Positions 57,417 to 64,000 of a stretch of DNA of 64,000 nucleotides are shown here, piece by piece (positions within the stretch are counted from its first letter, which is position 1; each line of letters starts with the position of its first letter). A model generated the notes under the pieces. The model was given only the letters and a program-made list of their open reading frames with translations. It searched no databases and was not told where the DNA came from. A program made the position numbers and the translations under genes. Origin of the DNA: Curtobacterium sp. SGAir0471. GTDB lineage: Bacteria; Actinomycetota; Actinomycetes; Actinomycetales; Microbacteriaceae. The DNA lies in assembly GCF_005490985.1 (NCBI RefSeq), contig NZ_CP027869.1, positions 1,488,001-1,552,000 on the forward strand. The letters run 5' to 3'.

Positions 57417-58742
57417 GTGAACTCCCGCCGTGCCTTCCTCGTCTGGGGCGTCGCGGTGCTCGCCTACGTCCTCGCCGTCGTCCAGCGCTCGTCGCTCGGT
57501 GTCTCCGGGGTCGACGCGCAGGACCGCTTCGCGGTCTCGGCGGCGGTCCTGTCCACGCTCGCGGTGGTGCAGATCGCCGTGTACGCCGGCCTGCAGATCC
57601 CGGTCGGCATCGCGCTCGACCGGGTCGGCCCGCGGAAGCTCGTCCTGCTCGGCGCCGCGCTGCTCGTGGTCGGGCAGGCCGTCGTCGCGTTCTCGCCGAC
57701 CATCGGTCCGGCCATCGCGGGCCGAGTGCTCGTCGGGGCGGGCGACGCGATGACGTTCATCTCGGTGATCCGCCTCGTCCCGATGTGGTTCACCGGGCGG
57801 ATCCTGCCGCAGATCTCGCAGTGGACGGGCAACCTCGGTCAGATCGGGCAGGTGCTGTCGGCCTTCCCGTTCGCCGTGCTGCTGCACACCGCGGGGTGGA
57901 CCCCGGCGTTCGGGGTCGCCGCGGCTGCGAGCCTGGTCGGTCTCGTGCTGGCGGTCGTCTTCGTCCGCAACGGACCCGTCGCGGTGCGCACGGACACCAT
58001 CCCGCTGCCCCTGCCGCACTCGTGGCGCGGGGCCTTCCGCACGTTCGGGCACGCGCTCCGTCGCCCCGGCACGCAGCTCGGGTTCTGGTCCCACTACGTC
58101 ACGCAGTCGTCCGGCACGGTGTTCTCGCTGCTCTGGGGCGTCCCGATGCTGCGCGGCCTCGGCTACACCCCGTCCGAGGCCGCGGGCTTCCTCGCCGTGA
58201 TCGTCGTCACGGGCTTCGTCGTGGGGCCGGTGCTCGGCGTGCTGTGCGCCCGGTTCCCGCTCCGCCGGTCGAACCTGGTGCTCGGCATCGTCCTGGCGCT
58301 CGGCGTGGTCTGGACGGCAGTGCTGCTCTGGCCGGGCCACCCGCCGACGTGGCTGCTCGTGCTGCTCGTGCTCGCGATGGGCGTCGGTGGCCCCGGGTCC
58401 CTGATCGGCTTCGACTTCGCCCGCAGCTTCAATCCCGTCGGCTCGCTCGGTTCCGCGAACGGGGTCGTGAACGTCGGGGGGTTCCTGGCCGCCTTCGTGA
58501 TGATGTTCCTCATCGGGACGCTGCTCGACGCCGTGTCGGGCGTGACGGGTCGCACGGTGTTCGCCTGGGAGAACTTCCGCGTCGCGCTCACCGTGCAGTA
58601 CGTCGTGGTCGGGTTCGGCGTCGTCATGCTGCTGCTCGCCCGCAGACGGACCCGGCGGGAGATGCACGCACAGGACGGAATACGGGTGGGCCCGCTCTGG
58701 GTTGCACTCGTTGCGCGCCTGCGGAAGAAGGCCGTGCAATAA
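57417..58742 (+). CDS. MFS transporter
   Basis: 441 aa, GTG six bases after TAGCCT. Twelve membrane segments; motif A-like sequence YAGLQIPVGIALDRVGPRKL after TM2; WTGNLGQIGQVLSAFPFAVL in TM5; VGGPGSLIGFDFARSFNPVG in the second half, a motif shared with NarK/hexuronate-type and OFA-like carriers. The substrate is not predictable. The last 30 residues are cytosolic and basic. Confidence 0.88.
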   Translation: MNSRRAFLVWGVAVLAYVLAVVQRSSLGVSGVDAQDRFAVSAAVLSTLAVVQIAVYAGLQIPVGIALDRVGPRKLVLLGAALLVVGQAVVAFSPTIGPAIAGRVLVGAGDAMTFISVIRLVPMWFTGRILPQISQWTGNLGQIGQVLSAFPFAVLLHTAGWTPAFGVAAAASLVGLVLAVVFVRNGPVAVRTDTIPLPLPHSWRGAFRTFGHALRRPGTQLGFWSHYVTQSSGTVFSLLWGVPMLRGLGYTPSEAAGFLAVIVVTGFVVGPVLGVLCARFPLRRSNLVLGIVLALGVVWTAVLLWPGHPPTWLLVLLVLAMGVGGPGSLIGFDFARSFNPVGSLGSANGVVNVGGFLAAFVMMFLIGTLLDAVSGVTGRTVFAWENFRVALTVQYVVVGFGVVMLLLARRRTRREMHAQDGIRVGPLWVALVARLRKKAVQ

Positions 58743-58934
58743 TGGAGGACGGACCCGTTCGGGCCCCCCGTGTCCACGTCGCCTCGTCGCGCCGCGGAAA
58801 CCGGGGGACTTGACATGGGTCCTCATGCTGCCCGGAACGGTAGGACCTGACGACGCGGGGGACCGCGGCCCAGGCCCTGGGCGGCGAGGGAGGCCACGAC
58901 CCCACGAACGTGGCACGACGAGAGAGGTGATCGC

Positions 58935-60233
58935 ATGGCTGCCCGGAGCACGACGATCGATCCCACGAAGGACACCGAGCCCGAGGCCGTCGCGGCGGAC
59001 GACGCCGACGCGGCCGAGGGGAAGGCTGCGCCGAAGAAGCGCGCCACCAAGACCACCGCCACGAAGAAGACCGCCGCGAAGGCCGCGCCGAAGAAGACCA
59101 GCACGCGCGCCAAGAAGCAGGCCGACGACGAGGACGAGGACGACGAGGCCGTCGAGCCCGCGGACGAGGCCGTCGACGCGACGGACGACGCCGAGGACAC
59201 CGAGTCCGAGTCCGAGGAGAAGGACGCCAAGCCGGACGCCGCCGCAGCGGTCGCCGCGGGTGCGCTCGTCATCTCGCAGTCGGACGACGACGAGGCCCCG
59301 GTCTACTCGACGACCATCACCGGCGCCACCGCCGACCCGGTCAAGGACTACCTCAAGCAGATCGGCAAGGTCGCGCTCCTCAACGCCGAGCAGGAGGTCG
59401 AGCTCGCGATGCGGATCGAGGCCGGCCTGTTCGCCGAGGACAAGCTGCAGCACTCGACGGGCCTGTCGAAGCCCGAGGAGCGCGAGCTCCGCTGGGTCGC
59501 CCGCGACGGCCAGCGCGCGAAGTCGCACCTGCTCGGCGCGAACCTCCGCCTCGTCGTCTCGCTCGCGAAGCGCTACACCGGTCGCGGCATGCAGTTCCTG
59601 GACCTCATCCAGGAGGGCAACCTCGGTCTGATCCGTGCGGTCGAGAAGTTCGACTACACGAAGGGCTTCAAGTTCTCGACGTACGCCACCTGGTGGATCC
59701 GTCAGGCGATCACCCGCGCCATGGCCGACCAGGCCCGCACGATCCGCATCCCGGTGCACATGGTCGAGGTCATCAACAAGCTCGCCCGCGTGCAGCGCCA
59801 GATGCTGCAGGACCTCGGTCGCGAGCCCACTCCGGAAGAGCTCGCCCGCGAGCTCGACATGACCCCGGAGAAGGTCGTCGAGGTCCAGAAGTACGGCCGC
59901 GAGCCCATCTCGCTCCACACCCCGCTGGGTGAGGACGGCGACTCGGAGTTCGGCGACCTGATCGAGGACACCGAGGCGGTCGTGCCGGCCGACGCGGTGG
60001 GCTTCACGATGCTGCAGAAGCAGCTCGAGAGCCTGCTCGACTCCCTGTCCGAGCGCGAGGCGGGCGTGATCCGCATGCGCTTCGGCCTCGGTGACGGCCA
60101 GCCGAAGACCCTCGACCAGATCGGTGACACGTTCGGCGTGACGCGCGAGCGCATCCGTCAGATCGAGTCGAAGACGATGGCGAAGCTCCGCCACCCGTCC
60201 CGGTCGCAGTCGCTCCGCGACTACCTCGAGTAG
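58935..60233 (+). CDS. sigA: Primary RNA polymerase sigma factor (SigA/RpoD)
   Basis: 432 aa, ATG preceded by GAGAGGTGATCGC. The first ~125 residues are a Lys/Ala-rich then acidic region typical of actinobacterial SigA. Region 1.2: [20 protein letters not shown]. Region 2: [37 protein letters not shown] and [20 protein letters not shown] (-10 recognition). Region 3: [13 protein letters not shown]. Region 4.2: [20 protein letters not shown] (-35 recognition). It binds -10 boxes of the TAnnnT kind seen across this window. murT starts four bases after its stop. Confidence 0.97.
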   Translation: MAARSTTIDPTKDTEPEAVAADDADAAEGKAAPKKRATKTTATKKTAAKAAPKKTSTRAKKQADDEDEDDEAVEPADEAVDATDDAEDTESESEEKDAKPDAAAAVAAGALVISQSDDDEAPVYSTTITGATADPVKDYLKQIGKVALLNAEQEVELAMRIEAGLFAEDKLQHSTGLSKPEERELRWVARDGQRAKSHLLGANLRLVVSLAKRYTGRGMQFLDLIQEGNLGLIRAVEKFDYTKGFKFSTYATWWIRQAITRAMADQARTIRIPVHMVEVINKLARVQRQMLQDLGREPTPEELARELDMTPEKVVEVQKYGREPISLHTPLGEDGDSEFGDLIEDTEAVVPADAVGFTMLQKQLESLLDSLSEREAGVIRMRFGLGDGQPKTLDQIGDTFGVTRERIRQIESKTMAKLRHPSRSQSLRDYLE

Positions 60234-60237
60234 GCCG

Positions 60238-61497
60238 ATGCGCTTCCTCATCCCGATCCTGGTCGGGCGGATCCTCCGCGCCCTCGCCCGTGCGCGGGGC
60301 GGCGGGTCCGCCTACCCGGGGTACATCGTCCTGAAGCTCGTGCCGGACTTCCTGCAGCACGTGACGAAGCAGTTCCCGAACGGCGTCGTCTTCGTGCTCG
60401 GCTCGAACGGCAAGTCGACGACGACGCACATGATCTCGGACATCGTCCGCGCGCACGGCCTCCGCGTGTTCACGAACCCGTCGGGCGCGAACCTGCCGCA
60501 GGGCATCGCCTCGGCGCTGCTGTCCGAGGTGTCGCTGACCGGCAGGCTCAAGGCCGACATCGGCATCCTCGAGGTGGACGAGGCCTTCGCGGTCGAGCTC
60601 GCCGGCATCTTGTCGCCCTCGACGGTGACGATGCTCAACGTGCAGGTCGACCAGCTCTACCGGTTCTTCGAGACCGAGCGCGTCGCGACGATGATGCTCG
60701 ACACCGCGGCGCTGTCGACGGCGAACGTCATCACGAACCGCGACGACCAGTTCCTCGACGCCTACGACGCCCGCTCCGGGCAGCGCGTGCTCCGCTTCGG
60801 TGCGAGCACCGAGGTCGTGGCGGCGGCGCCGAACGGCCTGCAGAACGCCGACGACTTCGACCGGACCGCCGGCGAGCCGAACCCGGCGGAGTCGGAGGTC
60901 GTCGCGAACACGGGTGACGGTGCGACGATCCGCTTCGACGGCGTGGACATCCCCGTCCGCCTGCCGGCGCGCGGTCTGCACTACGCGGTGGACGCAGCTG
61001 CTGCGACCGCGACCGCGAGTGCCGCGCTCGGCGCGCAGTTCCGCGCCGACGCCGTGACGAAGGCCTTCGGCACGATGAAGCCGGCGTACGGCCGCGGTGA
61101 GCGGCTGCCCATCGCCGGCGAGGCCGCCGAGTTCACGATGTTCAAGAACGCGGCCAGCCTGCAGCTCAACCTCGACGCCCTGCCGGACCGTCCGGAGCAG
61201 GTCCTCATGGCGATCGACGAGGGCACGCCGGACATCTCGTGGATCTACGACATCGACTTCTCGAAGCTCGACCACGTGGACGTCGTCTCCGGTGACAAGG
61301 CGTGGCAGATCGCGATCGCGCTCGAGCACGCCGGTGTCCGCATCGGCCGTGTCGAGCCCGACGTCGAGGCCGCGATCCGGCACATGGAGCAGCTCGGCTC
61401 GACGACGTCGGGCACGAAGAACTTCATCGTCAACTACGAGATCATGATGATCGCCCGCAAGGCCCTGGGCCACGGCGACATGGAGAAGACCGCATGA
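60238..61497 (+). CDS. murT: MurT-like Mur ligase family protein without the zinc ribbon
   Basis: 419 aa, ATG four bases after the sigA stop. ATP-binding loop FVLGSNGKSTTTHMISDIVR; ILEVDEAFAVELAGILSPST; TMLNVQVDQLYRFFETERVA; C-terminal MurT-specific DISWIYDIDFSKLDHVDVVSG with the catalytic Asp region. In characterised MurT (Staphylococcus, Streptococcus) a four-cysteine zinc ribbon lies in the central domain; here the matching stretch (about 185-235) and the whole protein contain no Cys. Known MurT phosphorylates the D-Glu alpha-carboxyl of lipid II so GatD can amidate it. It is coupled by ATGA to gatD. Confidence 0.9.
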   Translation: MRFLIPILVGRILRALARARGGGSAYPGYIVLKLVPDFLQHVTKQFPNGVVFVLGSNGKSTTTHMISDIVRAHGLRVFTNPSGANLPQGIASALLSEVSLTGRLKADIGILEVDEAFAVELAGILSPSTVTMLNVQVDQLYRFFETERVATMMLDTAALSTANVITNRDDQFLDAYDARSGQRVLRFGASTEVVAAAPNGLQNADDFDRTAGEPNPAESEVVANTGDGATIRFDGVDIPVRLPARGLHYAVDAAAATATASAALGAQFRADAVTKAFGTMKPAYGRGERLPIAGEAAEFTMFKNAASLQLNLDALPDRPEQVLMAIDEGTPDISWIYDIDFSKLDHVDVVSGDKAWQIAIALEHAGVRIGRVEPDVEAAIRHMEQLGSTTSGTKNFIVNYEIMMIARKALGHGDMEKTA

Positions 61498-62267
61498 CGG
61501 CCGACCGGCTGACCATCCTGCACGTCTACCCGCGTCAGATGGGTGTCTCGGGCGACCGCGGCAACGTCGTCGCCCTGCGGCGCCGTGCCGAGGCCGCGGA
61601 CATCACGACCGAGGTCGTCGAGTACGCGCCCGGTGACGACCTGCCGACCGCGGCCGACGTCGTGGTGGTGGGCAACGGTCCGCTCAGTGCGATGCGCTCG
61701 CTCGGTGCCGACGTCGCGCGCATCGGGGCGCCGCTCCGCGAGTTCGCCGCGTCCGGTGTGCCGGTCGTCGCGGTCGGCGGTGGCTTCGACCTCGCGACGA
61801 ACGAGGTCGTCCCCACCGAGGGCTCGCCGGTCGCGGGCTTCGGTGTGTTCGACGCGCGGGCCGTCCGCGGTGCCGAGCGCCGCGTGAACTACTTCGTGCT
61901 CGACACGCGCTACCCGGTGCTGCCGGGAGCGCCGAAGCGTCTCGCGGGGTTCGAGGACCACGCGACCCGGATCGAGCTCGGCGCGGGCGTGGAGCCCTTC
62001 GCCGACGTCGTCTCCGGCGGCGGCAACCAGGCCGGGTCCGCCGTCGAGGGCGCGTTCGCGGGCGCGTCCTTCGGGACGCACACGCAGGGCCCGATCCTGC
62101 CGCTCAACCCGCAGCTGACCGATGCGGTGCTGTCCGCGGCGACCACCCGCCTCGGGCGCGAGTACGTCGCGGACCCGGAGCGCACGGCGACGATCGACCG
62201 GTACGCGCGCGAGGCGCGCGCGACCATCGACCGCTACGTCGACAAGGCGTTCAAGCGGATCGCCTGA
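61494..62267 (+). CDS. gatD: GatD-like class I glutamine amidotransferase lacking the nucleophilic cysteine
   Basis: 257 aa, ATG overlapping the murT stop. The GatD skeleton is complete: LTILHVYPRQMGVSGDRGNV, GFGVFDARAVRG, RLAGFEDHATRIELG, VSGGGNQAGSAVEGAFAG and SFGTHTQGPILPLNP (His196). The nucleophile elbow, CGGYQ in typical GatD, reads GGGFD (Gly95-Asp99), and there is no cysteine anywhere. So it should not hydrolyse glutamine in the usual way. As a conserved partner of MurT it may have a scaffolding or different acceptor-delivering role. Confidence 0.88.
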   Translation: MTADRLTILHVYPRQMGVSGDRGNVVALRRRAEAADITTEVVEYAPGDDLPTAADVVVVGNGPLSAMRSLGADVARIGAPLREFAASGVPVVAVGGGFDLATNEVVPTEGSPVAGFGVFDARAVRGAERRVNYFVLDTRYPVLPGAPKRLAGFEDHATRIELGAGVEPFADVVSGGGNQAGSAVEGAFAGASFGTHTQGPILPLNPQLTDAVLSAATTRLGREYVADPERTATIDRYAREARATIDRYVDKAFKRIA

Positions 62268-62294
62268 CGCGACCCACCCACACCCACGCGACCC

Positions 62295-62348
62295 ACGAAC
62301 GGACGGGAGGCGCGGTGCCAGCTGGCACCGCGCCTCCCGTCCGTTCGT
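62295..62348. repeat. Dispersed palindromic repeat, copy R10 (perfect 54-bp palindrome)
   Basis: Two 27-base arms meet at AG|CT with no loop. The inner 46 bases are identical to copy R2 at 5913-5958. It lies between the converging 3' ends of gatD and the DUF7455 gene. Confidence 0.92.
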
Positions 62349-62358
62349 CTGGTGACGA

Positions 62359-62583
62359 CTACTTCGACTCGTGGAGTCGGCTGCTCTCGTCGTGCCACTC
62401 GAGCGCGGTCGCCGCGAGCTTGTCCTTGAACTCGGCGCCGTGGTGGGCGCAGAAGTAGAGCTCGCCACTGGCCATGGTGGCGCGGATGTACGCCTGCGCT
62501 CCGCAGCTGTCGCAGCGGTCAGCGGCGGTGAGCTGGTGGCTGCTGGCTTCGTCGATGGAGAGGTCGTGCACGGTCTGGGTCAT
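62359..62583 (-). CDS. Small zinc-ribbon protein, DUF7455-type
   Basis: 74 aa, ATG at 62583 with GAGGAG nine bases upstream. LTAADRCDSCGAQAYIRATM and GELYFCAHHGAEFKDKLAAT place a CxxC and a CxxH pair, which suggests one zinc site. The C-terminus is acidic. Such proteins are found next to sigA/parE in many actinobacteria; the function is unknown. Confidence 0.88.
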   Translation of the reverse strand: MTQTVHDLSIDEASSHQLTAADRCDSCGAQAYIRATMASGELYFCAHHGAEFKDKLAATALEWHDESSRLHESK

Positions 62584-62761
62584 TGCTGTGCTCCTCACGG
62601 ATCGCAGGTGGTGCGGGGTGGACCCCCATTTGAACACGTGGTGGCTGGGAGACGTGCATCGCGGACGGCCTGTTTCGCTGAGCGCGGACCGGATGTCCCC
62701 ACTCCGAGGCGCGCCGCTCTCCGGAGCCGTGGCTGTCGGAGCCCGTCGGTACGATCGGGAG

Positions 62762-64000
62762 GTGAGCTCCGACTACTCTGCACGCCACCTCTCCGTCCTC
62801 GAGGGACTCGAGGCCGTTCGGAAGCGTCCCGGCATGTACATCGGTTCGACGGACTCCCGTGGGCTCATGCACTGCCTGTGGGAGATCATCGACAACTCCG
62901 TCGACGAAGCACTCGCCGGGCACGGTGACGAGATCGGGGTCGTGCTGCACGCCGACGGGTCGGTCGAGGTCCGTGACACCGCCCGCGGCATCCCCGTCGA
63001 CGTCGAGCCGAAGACCGGGCTGACGGGTGTCGAGGTCGTGTTCACCAAGCTGCACGCCGGCGGCAAGTTCGGATCCGGGTCGTACGCGGCTTCGGGCGGG
63101 CTGCACGGCGTCGGGGCCTCCGTCGTGAACGCGCTGTCGGAGCGCCTCGACGTCGAGGTCGACCGCGGCGGCAAGACGTACGCGATGTCGTTCCACCGCG
63201 GCGAACCGGGGACCTTCGCCGGTGACGGACCCGACGCCCCCTTCACACCGTTCACCTCGGGCAGCGAGCTGCGTGTCGTCGGCAAGGTGAAGAAGGGCGT
63301 GACCGGGTCGCGCATCCGGTACTGGGCGGACCGGCAGATCTTCACCCAGGACGCCCGCTTCAGCACGGGTGACCTGGTCAACCGTGCACGCCAGACGGCC
63401 TTCCTGGTGCCCGGGCTCGGCATCACCATCACGGACGAGCGCCCGGCGTCGATCGAGGCCGCCGCGCAGCGCGCCGAGGCGACCGGCACCACGGTCACGC
63501 CCGGTCCGGTCATCGAGCGCTTCCGGTACGAGGGCGGCATCAGCGAGTTCGTCGAGCACCTCGCCGTCGACTCCGCGGTCACCGACGTCTGGCGCATCCA
63601 GGGCACCGGGACGTTCACCGAGACCGTGCCGATGCTCGACGACAAGGGACACATGGTGTCCACCTCGGTCGAGCGCACGTGCGAGGTCGACATCGCGCTG
63701 CGGTGGGGGAGCGGGTACGAGACCGTCGAGCGGAGCTTCGTCAACATCATCGCGACGCCCAAGGGCGGCACGCACCTGACCGGCTTCGAGGCCGGCATCG
63801 TCAAGGCCGTGCGCACCCAGGTCGAGGCGAACGCCCGCAAGCTCAAGGTCGGGCAGGACAAGCTCGAGAAGGACGACGTGCTCGCCGGCCTCACCGCCGT
63901 GCTGACCGTGCGCCTGCCGGAGCCGCAGTTCGAGGGGCAGACCAAGGAGGTCCTCGGCACCCCCGCGGTCCGCAAGATCGTCGACCAGGTCGTGTCGAAG
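62762..64000 (+). CDS. parE: DNA topoisomerase IV subunit B (ParE/GyrB family), 3' truncated by window edge
   Basis: 413 codons, open to the end of the window, GTG start six bases after TACGAT. GHKL ATPase motifs: SVLEGLEAVRKRPGMYIGST, WEIIDNSVDEALAG (Mg-binding Asn), VRDTARGIPVD, and KLHAGGKFGSGSYAASGGLHGVGASV. The transducer domain has the catalytic-lysine loop (IATPKGGTHLTGF; QTKEVLG). It is one half of a type II topoisomerase that separates or supercoils DNA. The sigA neighbourhood and divergence from canonical GyrB favour ParE; the gyrB assignment cannot be fully excluded without the C-terminus. Confidence 0.9.
   Translation, partial: MSSDYSARHLSVLEGLEAVRKRPGMYIGSTDSRGLMHCLWEIIDNSVDEALAGHGDEIGVVLHADGSVEVRDTARGIPVDVEPKTGLTGVEVVFTKLHAGGKFGSGSYAASGGLHGVGASVVNALSERLDVEVDRGGKTYAMSFHRGEPGTFAGDGPDAPFTPFTSGSELRVVGKVKKGVTGSRIRYWADRQIFTQDARFSTGDLVNRARQTAFLVPGLGITITDERPASIEAAAQRAEATGTTVTPGPVIERFRYEGGISEFVEHLAVDSAVTDVWRIQGTGTFTETVPMLDDKGHMVSTSVERTCEVDIALRWGSGYETVERSFVNIIATPKGGTHLTGFEAGIVKAVRTQVEANARKLKVGQDKLEKDDVLAGLTAVLTVRLPEPQFEGQTKEVLGTPAVRKIVDQVVSK

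Noticed and set aside
55731..60251. Minus-strand open frame of about 1500 codons
   Set aside because: It is antisense to the PAC2, MFS and sigA genes, and its translation is low-complexity Arg/Asp/His text.
2686..62348. CRISPR array
   Set aside because: The R palindromes are scattered singly over the whole window with genes between them, not spaced at regular intervals, and there are no cas genes.

Overview
The window is very GC-rich, tightly packed actinobacterial DNA. Gene content points to the family Microbacteriaceae, probably Curtobacterium or a close relative: a glnA2-glnE pair, a polyphosphate glucokinase, a sigA-murT-gatD operon, a single-lipoyl-domain E2 (sucB) next to lpdA, many GTG starts, and many genes whose start codon lies 6-7 bases after a TAnnnT -10 box (leaderless mRNAs). 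The genus is inferred, not proven. I see no insertion sequence, prophage or CRISPR array.

Layout. 1-600: 3' end of an AMP-binding ligase gene, then tRNA-Val(TAC) followed at once by a decapitated AraC remnant. 1-31 kb is accessory. It holds four intact AraC regulators of one size class (321-322 aa), an ECF sigma/Asp23 operon, an alcohol dehydrogenase-SDR pair, a GH16 glucanase gene broken by one in-frame TAG, a SpoIIE-type phosphatase, a retron-type reverse transcriptase (13054-14538), a zinc-ribbon/VSR-like nuclease, a hydrolase/gluconate-dehydrogenase-subunit-3 fusion coupled to a GMC oxidoreductase, an iron-box-controlled siderophore-interacting protein and heme-oxygenase homologue, PEP carboxylase, and an RsbV/RsbW-like pair. 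32-42 kb is housekeeping: a Nif3 family protein, a DUF164 coiled coil, RNase P RNA, ppgK, map, glnA2 and glnE. 42.2-46.8 kb is a translationally coupled three-gene exopolysaccharide cassette (processive GT2 synthase, membrane-anchored GH26 hydrolase, UDP-sugar dehydrogenase) behind a 500-bp regulatory region. 47.3-64 kb carries glnA, RDD and DUF4191 membrane proteins, sucB, lpdA, pepA, a PAC2 protein, an MFS transporter, sigA, murT, gatD, a small DUF7455 protein and the start of parE.

The points most worth following are these. MurT and GatD have lost the zinc-ribbon cysteines and the glutaminase cysteine, which fits a family with B-type peptidoglycan in which the D-Glu alpha-carboxyl is used for cross-linking rather than amidated. 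The polysaccharide cassette is compact and its product is unknown. The retron-type RT has no recognised ncRNA. The heme-oxygenase homologue has Ala where the proximal His should be. A family of long intergenic palindromes (at least nine copies) sits mostly at convergent gene ends.

Functionally the window combines nitrogen assimilation (glnA, glnA2, glnE), central carbon metabolism (ppc, sucB, lpdA, ppgK), envelope building (murT-gatD, the GT2 cassette, Asp23 operon), iron handling, and several layers of regulation (primary and ECF sigma factors, partner switching, AraC and TetR families).
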